64,000 nt of DNA, from assembly GCA_013289015.1 (NCBI GenBank), contig JABDAV010000001.1:34895-98894 (forward strand), written 5' to 3'. The translations under genes and the position numbers were made by a program. The DNA is from Bacteroidota bacterium (GTDB taxonomy: Bacteria; Bacteroidota; Bacteroidia; Chitinophagales; Chitinophagaceae). Positions 9,850 through 19,363 of this stretch are shown piece after piece. Numbering within the stretch: position 1 is the stretch's first letter; every line of letters starts with the position of its first letter. The notes beneath the pieces were generated by a model that had not been told where the DNA came from, did not search any database, and saw only the letters and a list, made by a program, of their open reading frames with translations.

Positions 9850-10763
9850 TGAGTGAAAGCCAAAACATACCGCAGGAAAATTTCAAAGAACAAGTTCCAA
9901 ACAGCAAAGAAGTAGTGAATGAAAATGTTTCACCGGAACAAATTATTACATCGGCTGAGTTTTCAAATGAGACATTAGAAATCCCAAAATCAGAAATCGA
10001 AAACATGGAAGTGCATCATCACCCTCACGTGGATTCCCATTTGCATGGGAAGAAAAAGTTCAAAGAATATTTTTTGGAGTTCTTAATGATATTTTTAGCA
10101 GTAACACTTGGCTTTTTTGCTGAGCAGATGCGTGAAAACGTTGCTGATCACAGCAGGGAAAAAGAATTCATGAAATCAATGGTGGAAGACCTGAAAACAG
10201 ATACAGCAAACATGAACACTTTTTATACCCACTCAAATTTGGTTATCAGCCAAATAGATTCACTCATGTATTTAATAAGAAATCCGGACCGCAATCATTA
10301 CGGGCAAAGCATGTATTATTTCGCAAGAGTTATAACCACAGGGCTAGGGAGATTTGAATTGAGTGACAGAAGCTATGAAGAAATGAAAAGTTCCGGTTCA
10401 TTGCGGCTTGTTAATGATGATGTGCTTTCAGATTCCATATCAAAATACTATTCATCGCAAACTAATTTTAAAGAGCAGGCAGAATTGCAACTTACCAAAA
10501 TGGCTGCTTATACTGATATTGCCACCAGGCTTTTTGATGGTAACGTGTTTCAGCAAATGCTGCAAAGATTTCCTTACAAAGTAATTCCGCCACAAGGAAA
10601 CCCGCAATTGCTTACGAATGATGCAGCTATCATAAATCAATACGTTGGTACGCTGCATTATTATAGTGCAATCATCATAATTAATTCAAGCAGGGCAAAA
10701 CTGGAAAGCAACTCTTCAATTAATCTTATTAAAATGATCCAGGAGAAATACAACCTTCATTAA
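9849..10763 (+). CDS. Array family member 1 (long form): His-rich N-terminus, single TM, extracytoplasmic domain
   Basis: NMEVHHHPHVDSHLHGKKKFKEYFLEFLMIFLAVTLGFFAEQMRE; shared internal motif SYEEMKSSGSLRLVNDDVLSDSI. Confidence 0.85.
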   Translation: MSESQNIPQENFKEQVPNSKEVVNENVSPEQIITSAEFSNETLEIPKSEIENMEVHHHPHVDSHLHGKKKFKEYFLEFLMIFLAVTLGFFAEQMRENVADHSREKEFMKSMVEDLKTDTANMNTFYTHSNLVISQIDSLMYLIRNPDRNHYGQSMYYFARVITTGLGRFELSDRSYEEMKSSGSLRLVNDDVLSDSISKYYSSQTNFKEQAELQLTKMAAYTDIATRLFDGNVFQQMLQRFPYKVIPPQGNPQLLTNDAAIINQYVGTLHYYSAIIIINSSRAKLESNSSINLIKMIQEKYNLH

Positions 10764-10876
10764 CTGATTGTAAGAATAAAAGAAATAACAATCAAATCAA
10801 AATAACGGAGTACAACATTATCCAAAGTAGAAAGCAAAATTTCAAACAATACTCTATCAGTCACTAAAAATATATC

Positions 10877-12430
10877 ATGAAAACAAAAACAATTTTACTC
10901 AACCTCTCCGCATTAATTTTTTTAAGTTGTACACTTCATGCACAAACGCAAAAAGAAACCACTACTATAAAAGTTGATATTAAACAAGACAGTATAATTA
11001 ATTACAAGAAGTCTCAAAAATCAGTAACGCATGGCTCGGTAACTGTTGAAGGCAATAAGATAAATTACGAAGCAGTAGCCGGAACGCTTATTCTTAAAAA
11101 CAGCCTGGACACGCCCACGCTCAGCATGTCTTATATTGCTTATTTTAAAGAGGAAGGAGATGCAGCGCAACGTCCGCTTACTTTTATTTATAATGGCGGT
11201 CCCGGAAGCGCTACTATCTGGCTGCACATGGGTGCATGGGGCCCGCAGCGTGTTTACCTGGACGATACTTCACGCACCAAAGCACCTTATAAAACTGTGA
11301 ACAACGATTACAGTTTGCTTGATGCCAGCGACCTGGTTTTTATTGATGCGCCGGGTACAGGGTTTGGCGAAGTGATTACCAAAGAAAAGGGTGGTGCAGG
11401 AAAGCCTGAAGATTTTTTTGGTATTGACCAGGATGCACATGCATTCGCCAATTTTATTACACAATTCCTTTCTGATTTTAACCGGTGGAATTCACCTAAA
11501 TATTTATTTGGAGAAAGTTATGGCACGTTTCGCTCGGCTGTTGTTTCCAACATTTTGCAAAGCCAGGAGAATGTTGGTTTGAATGGAGTGATATTGCTTT
11601 CTCAATTATTAACATATGGTAACATGACGGATGCTGCAAAAGAAAATCCCGGTGATGATCAGTCGTACCAGCTTGCCTTACCATCGTACGCTGCAACTGC
11701 ATGGTATCATCATAAATTGCCTAATCAGCCTGAAAACTTAGAATCACTGTTGAAAGAAGTAGAGCATTTTGCAATGAATGAATATGCGCAGGCACTTAAC
11801 CAGGGTTCGATGCTTGATTCAACTGCTTTTAATAATATCGCAGAGAAATTGCACAATTATACCGGGCTGCCTGTGGCTTATATAAAGAAAGCAAACCTGC
11901 GTATAACCGGACCGCAATTTGAACAAAGTTTACTTAGTGATGAAAGTAAAATCACCGGGCGTTTAGATGCACGGTTTAGTGGTGCTGCCATTGATCCATT
12001 GGGTGAATATGCAGATTACGATCCGATGGATTCTTATATTGATGCAGCTTTTGCAGCAACATTCAATAACTATGTACGTACAGACCTTGGGTTTGGAAAA
12101 GGCATGAAGTATAAAGTTTTTGGTGATATACACTCATGGGATTTTAAACGTCAGCAGGGATTTGGAATTTTTCCAAATGTTATGAATGATCTCGCGCAGG
12201 CGATGATCTACAACCCTGATCTGAAAGTAATGCTGAATATGGGTTATTTTGATTTAGGCACGCCTTATTTTGAAGGTATGTATGAAATGCATCACCTGCC
12301 TGTTCCTAATGAACTGCAAAAAAATATTGAATTTCATACTTATTATTCCGGGCATATGGTGTACCTGCATCCCGAATCACTAAAACAACTGCATGATAAT
12401 GTAGCAAAGTTTATTAACGATACACATTAA
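10877..12430 (+). CDS. S10 family serine carboxypeptidase-like peptidase, secreted
   Basis: Signal peptide; FIYNGGPGSATIWLHMGAWGP, FGESYGTFRSAV (nucleophile elbow), C-terminal YYSGHMVYLH. Confidence 0.88.
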   Translation: MKTKTILLNLSALIFLSCTLHAQTQKETTTIKVDIKQDSIINYKKSQKSVTHGSVTVEGNKINYEAVAGTLILKNSLDTPTLSMSYIAYFKEEGDAAQRPLTFIYNGGPGSATIWLHMGAWGPQRVYLDDTSRTKAPYKTVNNDYSLLDASDLVFIDAPGTGFGEVITKEKGGAGKPEDFFGIDQDAHAFANFITQFLSDFNRWNSPKYLFGESYGTFRSAVVSNILQSQENVGLNGVILLSQLLTYGNMTDAAKENPGDDQSYQLALPSYAATAWYHHKLPNQPENLESLLKEVEHFAMNEYAQALNQGSMLDSTAFNNIAEKLHNYTGLPVAYIKKANLRITGPQFEQSLLSDESKITGRLDARFSGAAIDPLGEYADYDPMDSYIDAAFAATFNNYVRTDLGFGKGMKYKVFGDIHSWDFKRQQGFGIFPNVMNDLAQAMIYNPDLKVMLNMGYFDLGTPYFEGMYEMHHLPVPNELQKNIEFHTYYSGHMVYLHPESLKQLHDNVAKFINDTH

Positions 12431-12449
12431 GTAAACAAGAGTTTGAATA

Positions 12450-13391
12450 ATGCCTGAAGAACAAAACATAGAACAAAGTCCGGAAGACGGAAAGACCGAA
12501 AGACCGGAAGAAGTGAATTCAACTATTTCACAGGAGCAGATTATTGCATCAGCTGAGTTTTCAAATCAAACATCAGAAATCCTCAAATCAGACATACCAA
12601 ACATGGAAGTACATCATCATCCCGACCTGCATCACAAGAAGAAAAATTTCAAAGAATATTTTTTGGAATTCTTAATGATATTTCTTGCGGTAACACTTGG
12701 CTTTTTTGCAGAAACAATCAGGGAAAATATCTCAGAAAATAAACAAGCCGGTGAATTAGCAAAAAGCCTTTACCAGGAAGTGTTTGTTGATTCAATAAAC
12801 GCACAGAATATAATTAAGCAGCGGCTGCAAAAAGAAGAAAGCCTTAAGTTATTTGGAAAGATTGTAAACGATAGTGATCTCACAAATCCCCCAAAACAAT
12901 TTTATACTGCATTTGCATGGTCATTCTTTATTACAACTGCTATAACGTTTGAGCCAAATGATGGTGTGTTAAGCCAATTAAGAAACTCTGGTACGCTGCG
13001 TTATTTTCATAATATGAATGTACAAAGTAAAATAGGTGAGCTTAGTGTTGATATTACAAAGATCAGAGAACGGCAACAACAAGAATACAATTTTGCTTCT
13101 GCCAATGTAAGACCATTCGTTTTAAAATATTTTGATTTTAAATTACTTGATTCTGTTCTTAATGAAGGCAATCTGTCAATGGTAGAAACGTTGCTGCAGG
13201 ATAGTTCAAAGCTTTCTGTAAGTGAGAAGATCAGAAACTTTGATGACTTCAATAAAGCAGATGCGGTAAATCTTGCCTACTATTATGGCATCATGCTAAG
13301 ATCATCAAGACAGACGCAATTTGCACAATATGTAAAAGCAAATCACGAATTGCTGCAGTTATTACGCAGCGAATATCCGGTAAGCAAATAA
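12450..13391 (+). CDS. Array family member 2 (long form)
   Basis: NMEVHHHPDLHHKKKNFKEYFLEFLMIFLAVTLGFFAETIRE; motif VLSQLRNSGTLRYFHN. Confidence 0.85.
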   Translation: MPEEQNIEQSPEDGKTERPEEVNSTISQEQIIASAEFSNQTSEILKSDIPNMEVHHHPDLHHKKKNFKEYFLEFLMIFLAVTLGFFAETIRENISENKQAGELAKSLYQEVFVDSINAQNIIKQRLQKEESLKLFGKIVNDSDLTNPPKQFYTAFAWSFFITTAITFEPNDGVLSQLRNSGTLRYFHNMNVQSKIGELSVDITKIRERQQQEYNFASANVRPFVLKYFDFKLLDSVLNEGNLSMVETLLQDSSKLSVSEKIRNFDDFNKADAVNLAYYYGIMLRSSRQTQFAQYVKANHELLQLLRSEYPVSK

Positions 13392-13451
13392 TGTTTAGAA
13401 TACTAAAAACAAATGCAGCCAATAATTATTAATTAATTAACCGATAACACT

Positions 13452-14231
13452 ATGGAAGTACATCATCATCCCAAAGTAGAAAAGAAAAATTTCAAAGAAT
13501 ATTTTTTGGAATTCTTAATGATATTTCTTGCGGTAACACTTGGCTTTTTTGCAGAAAGTTTAAGAGAGCACGTAAATGATAATTCAAAAGAAAGCGAATA
13601 TATAACCGCACTTTCTAAAGACCTTATGGGTGACACAACGAATATTCATACGTGGATAGAAGCATTTAATTCCCGCATTAATGAATATGATTCGGTAATT
13701 AATATGCTGCGTGCTCCTGAAAAAATAACTAATGGTGCAAAACTGTATTATATGTCAAGAATAACAACCAGGGGCACTGTGTTTGAGGACAATAATAATA
13801 CAATGATCCAATTAAATATTTCAGGCAATTTCAGGCTTATACGAAATAAACAGCTGGCAGAAAAGATAGTAGCTTATCAGAATGATATCGACAACTATAA
13901 AAGAATAAACGAATACGATTCTTACGAAGCACGTGCTTTATATGAACCACAGTCTAAACTTTTTAATGCTTTCGTTTTTAATGACATGAGCAAGCCGATA
14001 ACCGATTCAACTGTTACCAGCAGCAATACATTGTTAGGTGGATTTAGAAATGTTTTCAAAGAGCCTTCAGGAAACCCGCAATTAATTACACAGGATGCAG
14101 AAAAAATAAATGACTTCGTGTATTACCTGCATCAACGGAGATCAACATTTGCTGCCGAAATACTTATTCTTTATAAGCAGGAACAAGATGCGGTTGCACT
14201 AATAAATCTTATCAAAGAATATAATTCATAG
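13452..14231 (+). CDS. Array family member 3 (short form)
   Basis: MEVHHHPKVEKKNFKEYFLEFLMIFLAVTLGFFAESLREH; motif MIQLNISGNFRLIRNKQLAEKI. Confidence 0.87.
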   Translation: MEVHHHPKVEKKNFKEYFLEFLMIFLAVTLGFFAESLREHVNDNSKESEYITALSKDLMGDTTNIHTWIEAFNSRINEYDSVINMLRAPEKITNGAKLYYMSRITTRGTVFEDNNNTMIQLNISGNFRLIRNKQLAEKIVAYQNDIDNYKRINEYDSYEARALYEPQSKLFNAFVFNDMSKPITDSTVTSSNTLLGGFRNVFKEPSGNPQLITQDAEKINDFVYYLHQRRSTFAAEILILYKQEQDAVALINLIKEYNS

Positions 14232-14236
14232 AATAC

Positions 14237-14992
14237 ATGGAAGTACATCATCACCCCAAAGTAGAAAAGAAAAATTTTAAAGAATATTTTCTGGAATTCT
14301 TAATGATATTTCTGGCTGTAACACTCGGCTTTTTTGCTGAAGGCTTAAGAGAACACATAAGTGATAATGAAAAAAGAGATCAATATATTGAATCCCTTGT
14401 TGAGGATCTTGAATCTGATTCATTAAGAATACAAAACATTCTGCATTTTGATGACGCCAAAATAGCAGGATTAAGCGGGATGTATCAATGCTATGATACA
14501 GTTACAAATGATCTTAAAGCAACATCCTGCATGGGTGCATTAATAAAATATTCAAAAGTAAACAGGGCCTTCCAATTAAATGACCGCACACTTGCGCAAC
14601 TCGCCAACGCTGGTGGATTCAGGCTTTTAGAAAAGCAGGATGCTGACAGTATTCTTACGTACGAAAGATCTTACAGAGCCTACCATGATTTTGAAGGTAC
14701 CATATACCAGGAAGCACAGGATAATGTTCGCAATACATTGAATGAACTGGCCGATTTCAAAGCGATTGCACCATTACAGGTAGTTTCATCTGCCATAGGA
14801 CTTGATACCGGCAGCAGCACACTAACCAGGCCTTTATTATTTTCTGATGACCGTATTTTGGTTAATAAATGGTTCAATCAATTGTTATTGTACCTAAGAG
14901 TTATAAAAGCACAACGGCTTTTGCTTTACAACCTGCAAGTGCAGGAAAGCAATCTTATCAGGTTTTATAAAAAAAAGCATCATATTAAATAG
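14237..14992 (+). CDS. Array family member 4 (short form)
   Basis: MEVHHHPKVEKKNFKEYFLEFLMIFLAVTLGFFAEGLREH; motif LAQLANAGGFRLLEKQDADSI. Confidence 0.87.
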   Translation: MEVHHHPKVEKKNFKEYFLEFLMIFLAVTLGFFAEGLREHISDNEKRDQYIESLVEDLESDSLRIQNILHFDDAKIAGLSGMYQCYDTVTNDLKATSCMGALIKYSKVNRAFQLNDRTLAQLANAGGFRLLEKQDADSILTYERSYRAYHDFEGTIYQEAQDNVRNTLNELADFKAIAPLQVVSSAIGLDTGSSTLTRPLLFSDDRILVNKWFNQLLLYLRVIKAQRLLLYNLQVQESNLIRFYKKKHHIK

Positions 14993-14994
14993 AT

Positions 14995-15741
14995 ATGGAA
15001 GTACATCATCACCCACACGTAGAAAAGAAAAATTTCAAGGAATATTCCCTGGAGTTCATTATGATATTTCTTGCTGTAACGCTCGGCTTTTTTGCAGAAG
15101 GCCTTAGAGAAAGCATAACAGACCATGCAAAAGAAAATGAATACATCATCTCCATGGTTGAAGATGCAGCAACAGATACTGCCAACATTCATATAGCCAT
15201 TAGACAAAATGATAAAAGAGTTGCTTCTTTAGATACGCTGGCAACATATTGCTTTAACTATACCGGATCGCAGGCAGATGATGAGGCAATTTACAGGTTG
15301 TACAAAAGAGCACTTGTTCATCCCGACATGGTAAGCCCTACCGAGCGCACTCTATTGCAATTAAAAAATTCCGGCGGTATGCGGCTGATAACAAAAAAAG
15401 CTGCAGTAGATAGTATTATTGCTTATGATGATATGGCAAAAAAACTGGCTGACCAGTTGGTTTATTATGAAAGATATCAGAATGAGTCTGTGAATTCGTC
15501 TTTTGAACTTTTGAATTTTAAATATTACCAGTCAGGCCTTAACAGTAAAAATGCAGCACAGGATTATACTTCGGCCGTTTTGTTAAGCCACGACAAAATA
15601 AAACTGGTAGAGTTTGGCAACAGGATATCAATATATAAAGGCGTAGTGGCTTTTTATGTTTCAAGATTAAATGAAATGAATGATCACGCTATTGGCCTGA
15701 TTAAAACTTTGAAAGAACAATACCATTTGAAAGATGAGTGA
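14995..15741 (+). CDS. Array family member 5 (short form)
   Basis: MEVHHHPHVEKKNFKEYSLEFIMIFLAVTLGFFAEGLRE; motif LLQLKNSGGMRLITKKAAVDSI. Confidence 0.87.
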   Translation: MEVHHHPHVEKKNFKEYSLEFIMIFLAVTLGFFAEGLRESITDHAKENEYIISMVEDAATDTANIHIAIRQNDKRVASLDTLATYCFNYTGSQADDEAIYRLYKRALVHPDMVSPTERTLLQLKNSGGMRLITKKAAVDSIIAYDDMAKKLADQLVYYERYQNESVNSSFELLNFKYYQSGLNSKNAAQDYTSAVLLSHDKIKLVEFGNRISIYKGVVAFYVSRLNEMNDHAIGLIKTLKEQYHLKDE

Positions 15742-16675
15742 AGAAGAAAAGATAAAACAAAGTCTGGAAGACGGAAAGTCCGAAAGACCGGAAGAAGTGA
15801 ATGAAAATATTTCACAGCAAGAAACAGTTGAACAAAGTGAAGCGCCAATCGAAACATCAGACATCACCATATCAGACATACCAAACATGGAAGTACATCA
15901 TCACCCGCATGTAGAAAAGAAAAACTTTAAAGAATATTTTTTAGAATTCTTAATGATATTTCTTGCGGTAACAATGGGCTTTATTGCAGAGAATATAAGA
16001 GAAGGTATCAGCGATACCAGCAAAGAAAAAGAATATGTGCGATCACTTTATGACGATATGCAGCGCGATAGTATAAACATAGGCACAACCGTTTATTTCG
16101 CTGGTCGCCAGATAAACAAAATTGACTCGTTAATATATATAATTAATCAACCTTTGCCCGACAGTAATGAAATAAATGCAGCTTACTTTTGTTCAAGAAT
16201 TGCTACCAGGGCAATACCTTTTGAACAAGCTGACCGTACCATACAGCAATTAAATAACTCCGGCAATTTCAGGCTTATAAAAAATGTTGCACTGGCAGAC
16301 AGCATTATAGAATATGAAAAAAACATTGCTGCATACAGGGAAAATCATGCAGTGGGCATGGAAGAGCGTCAACTTTTGTATCCTTTCATTTCTATCATTT
16401 TTGATGCAAATGTTTTTCAAACTATGGTTGACAGTACCAATCACATTCAAAGAACTTCAGGCCTTCATTCAATAAATAATGGAGATAAAAAATTAAACAA
16501 CCAGTTTATTTATTATTTGCACCAGATAAAATCAACCATAGCTGCTGAAAAGATTAACCTGCTTAGTATCTCCCGGCAAACATCTGCTATACGGGAAATT
16601 ATAATAGAAGATTATAAAACTATAAACCAAAATATGGAAGCATCATCACCACAAAGTGGGAAAGACAAATTTTAA
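15734..16675 (+). CDS. Array family member 6 (long form); C-terminus reads into the frameshifted start of member 7
   Basis: NMEVHHHPHVEKKNFKEYFLEFLMIFLAVTMGFIAENIRE; overlaps member 5 by 8 nt; ends NMEASSPQSGKDKF. Confidence 0.85.
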   Translation: MSEEEKIKQSLEDGKSERPEEVNENISQQETVEQSEAPIETSDITISDIPNMEVHHHPHVEKKNFKEYFLEFLMIFLAVTMGFIAENIREGISDTSKEKEYVRSLYDDMQRDSINIGTTVYFAGRQINKIDSLIYIINQPLPDSNEINAAYFCSRIATRAIPFEQADRTIQQLNNSGNFRLIKNVALADSIIEYEKNIAAYRENHAVGMEERQLLYPFISIIFDANVFQTMVDSTNHIQRTSGLHSINNGDKKLNNQFIYYLHQIKSTIAAEKINLLSISRQTSAIREIIIEDYKTINQNMEASSPQSGKDKF

Positions 16676-17399
16676 AGAATATTTTCTCGAGTTTGTTATG
16701 ATATTTCTTGCTGTTACAATGGGTTTTATTGCTGAAAATATTCGTGAAGATATTACTGAACACCAGCGCGCAAAAACATTTGCGGCAACTATGATACAGG
16801 ATCTTAAAGCCGACACTGTTCAACTGGCCGCCTATAACAGATATTATTCGAGGGCAGCAAATAACATAGACACATTTATGCAACTGCTTACTGCAAATGA
16901 TCCACAAAATATTCCGTCCGGGAAATTATACTGGTATGGTTTATGGGGCGGAGCGCGTAACAATTTTGTTTCAAATGATGCTACGTTTCAACAAATGAAA
17001 AGCTCAGGTTCGCTGTCTTTTTTTAAACCTGTTATTGCAACTGACGTAACAAAATACGACAGGTTTTGCCGCTTGTTACAAGCCACAGACGAAATGAACC
17101 GCGATGTTTATACTGAAGTAAGAAAGACCAGGTCGATGATATTTGAATTTAAATACAACGAGATTGCAAACCAGATTGCACAAAGAAGCAGGATTGCATT
17201 CAGCCAGGCAAGTATAGATTCTTTCATCGCAACAAACCCTCCTTTGTTAAGTTATGATAAAACACTGTTTAATGAATATGTTGAACTGGTGCGTTCAAGA
17301 TTTATACGAAATTATAATGTGGCTTATTCAGATTCGTTGATCAAACAAGCGAACATTGTGTTAAATGAACTACACAAAGAATATAATTTTGATGAGTAA
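16656..17399 (+). CDS. Array family member 7; probable GTG start after loss of the original ATG frame
   Basis: GKTNFKEYFLEFVMIFLAVTMGFIAENIRED; motif FQQMKSSGSLSFFKP; ORF-track start at 16656 is GTG. Confidence 0.8.
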   Translation: MGKTNFKEYFLEFVMIFLAVTMGFIAENIREDITEHQRAKTFAATMIQDLKADTVQLAAYNRYYSRAANNIDTFMQLLTANDPQNIPSGKLYWYGLWGGARNNFVSNDATFQQMKSSGSLSFFKPVIATDVTKYDRFCRLLQATDEMNRDVYTEVRKTRSMIFEFKYNEIANQIAQRSRIAFSQASIDSFIATNPPLLSYDKTLFNEYVELVRSRFIRNYNVAYSDSLIKQANIVLNELHKEYNFDE

Positions 17400-17412
17400 T
17401 TAACAAAAAAAA

Positions 17413-18126
17413 ATGGCTTTAAATTATCAACCAAAAGTGAATAGGAAAGCGGTGAAAATATATTTCCTGGAATTTATAATGACAACGCTTGCAATAACAT
17501 TAGGGTTTTTTGCAGAGAACGTTCGTGAGTCTTCTATTGATAAAAAAGTTACAACCCAATATTTGGAAACTTTTCAACTCGAGCTTCTCAATAATAAGAT
17601 TGTATTCAACAATTATGACAGCATTTATAACAGCATTATGCCGGCAGAAGACAGCATAGTAAATATCTTTTATGAAAAGACGGAAAACAAAAACCTGTAT
17701 ACTATTGGCAGGCTGCTTGCCAGAACAAGAAGATTTATAATACCTCCTATAAGTATTTCAGCGTACCAGCAAATGGTTAATTCAGGCGGCTTGAAAAATA
17801 TATACAATCTTGCACTTAAAGATTCAATGGCTGTTTATTCTGAGCTGATACAACAGATCGAAAACTATAACGCATATATTTTTGATCTGCGCAGTGCCAA
17901 CTCTCCTCAAATAGGTATGCTTGAAGATTTTCACGATTTTGCAGGGCCGGATCATATCCCTTCTATAGATAGTTATCCTGCTTTAACCGCACGCGAAAGA
18001 AGATTTATTATTTATTATTACAGAACGCTCTTCATGCGGTCTTTGTCAGATAAAAGCCTGCTGGAAAGATTAATGCTTACCAATGATCATTTGTTGTCGA
18101 CGATAAACCAGGAGTTAAAAAAATAA
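17413..18126 (+). CDS. Array family member 8 (most divergent, no HHHP)
   Basis: NRKAVKIYFLEFIMTTLAITLGFFAENVRESS; motif YQQMVNSGGLKNIYNLALKDSM. Confidence 0.8.
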   Translation: MALNYQPKVNRKAVKIYFLEFIMTTLAITLGFFAENVRESSIDKKVTTQYLETFQLELLNNKIVFNNYDSIYNSIMPAEDSIVNIFYEKTENKNLYTIGRLLARTRRFIIPPISISAYQQMVNSGGLKNIYNLALKDSMAVYSELIQQIENYNAYIFDLRSANSPQIGMLEDFHDFAGPDHIPSIDSYPALTARERRFIIYYYRTLFMRSLSDKSLLERLMLTNDHLLSTINQELKK

Positions 18127-18146
18127 ACCGGTAACATGAACATGAT

Positions 18147-19256
18147 TTGATGAATGATTATCCGATCAGAATAATAAGCTTTTCAATTATGTTTACAATA
18201 GATGCACATCTTGATCTTAGCATGAACGCAATGGAATGGAATCGTGATTTGCGTAAATCTGTGTTTGAACTGCGTGAAAGTGAAGCTGGTTTGCATGATA
18301 AACCTGATCGTGCAAAGGGAACTGTTGCATTTCCTGAACTAAGAAAGGGTAATGTTGGATTGGTAGTAGCAACACAAATTGCGAGATATGTTTCCCCCGG
18401 AAATCCTTTGCCGGGCTGGCATTCACCAGAACAGGCATGGGCGCAAACACAGTCCCAGCTTGTATGGTATAAAGAAATGGAAGCCTGCAATGAAATGAAA
18501 ATGATCACCAATATTCATGAATTGAATAAACATGTTGAGTTATGGATGAATGATAACAACATGCAAAAACCTATCGGTTATATTTTAAGTTTGGAAGGAG
18601 CTGATTCAATTGTTTCAGTTGATTATCTGCAGCGCGCATATGATTATGGTTTGCGTGCTGTTGGTCCTGCGCATTATGGCCCTGGCCGTTATGCAAACGG
18701 AACAGATGCAACAGGACATTTGAATACGGATGGCAAGGCCTTATTAAAAGAAATGGAACGTTTAAATATTATTCTGGATGCAACACATTTGTGCGATGAT
18801 GCATTTTGGGACGCTATGAATTTGTTTCATGGTAATGTTTGGGCAAGCCATAATAACTGCAGGAAATTTGTAAATCATAATCGTCAATACAGCGATGAAC
18901 AAATAAAAGTTTTAATAGAACGCGATGCTGTTATTGGCGCTTCCTTTGATGCGTGGATGCTTGTACCTAACTGGAAGCGGGGTACACCAACACCTGAAAA
19001 TATGGGATGCGATCTTAAAAAAGTGATAGATAACATTGATCATATTTGCCAGCTTTCAGGAAATAGTTTACATGCTGGTATAGGTTCTGATCTTGATGGC
19101 GCTTTTGGTAAAGAACAATGCCCTTATGATCTTGAAACAATTGCCCATCTCAACAAAGTTCCCGCATTATTAAAGCAACACGGTTATTCAGGCAACGACG
19201 TTGAAAATATTATGCATGGAAACTGGCTCAGGTTTTTAAGAAATGCATGGAAATAA
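18147..19256 (+). CDS. M19 family membrane dipeptidase-like (likely start 18189)
   Basis: TIDAHLDLSMNAM metal ligands, LEGADSI, DATHLCDDAFWDAM, SHNNCRKF, GIGSDLDGAFG. Confidence 0.87.
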   Translation: MMNDYPIRIISFSIMFTIDAHLDLSMNAMEWNRDLRKSVFELRESEAGLHDKPDRAKGTVAFPELRKGNVGLVVATQIARYVSPGNPLPGWHSPEQAWAQTQSQLVWYKEMEACNEMKMITNIHELNKHVELWMNDNNMQKPIGYILSLEGADSIVSVDYLQRAYDYGLRAVGPAHYGPGRYANGTDATGHLNTDGKALLKEMERLNIILDATHLCDDAFWDAMNLFHGNVWASHNNCRKFVNHNRQYSDEQIKVLIERDAVIGASFDAWMLVPNWKRGTPTPENMGCDLKKVIDNIDHICQLSGNSLHAGIGSDLDGAFGKEQCPYDLETIAHLNKVPALLKQHGYSGNDVENIMHGNWLRFLRNAWK

Positions 19257-19363
19257 AAAATAATTTTTTCACTTTAATTCTGCTTTAAAATTGTTTCTTG
19301 CAAAAATGTTCTGAAATTGTTATTCCTCATTTAATAAAATAAGCGCTCATTTATTTTTACTTC

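Noticed and set aside
13452-15900. HHH motifs as vector/His-tag contamination
   Set aside because: The motif is HHHP in a native, diverged paralogue family with typical Bacteroidota composition; not a cloning tag.
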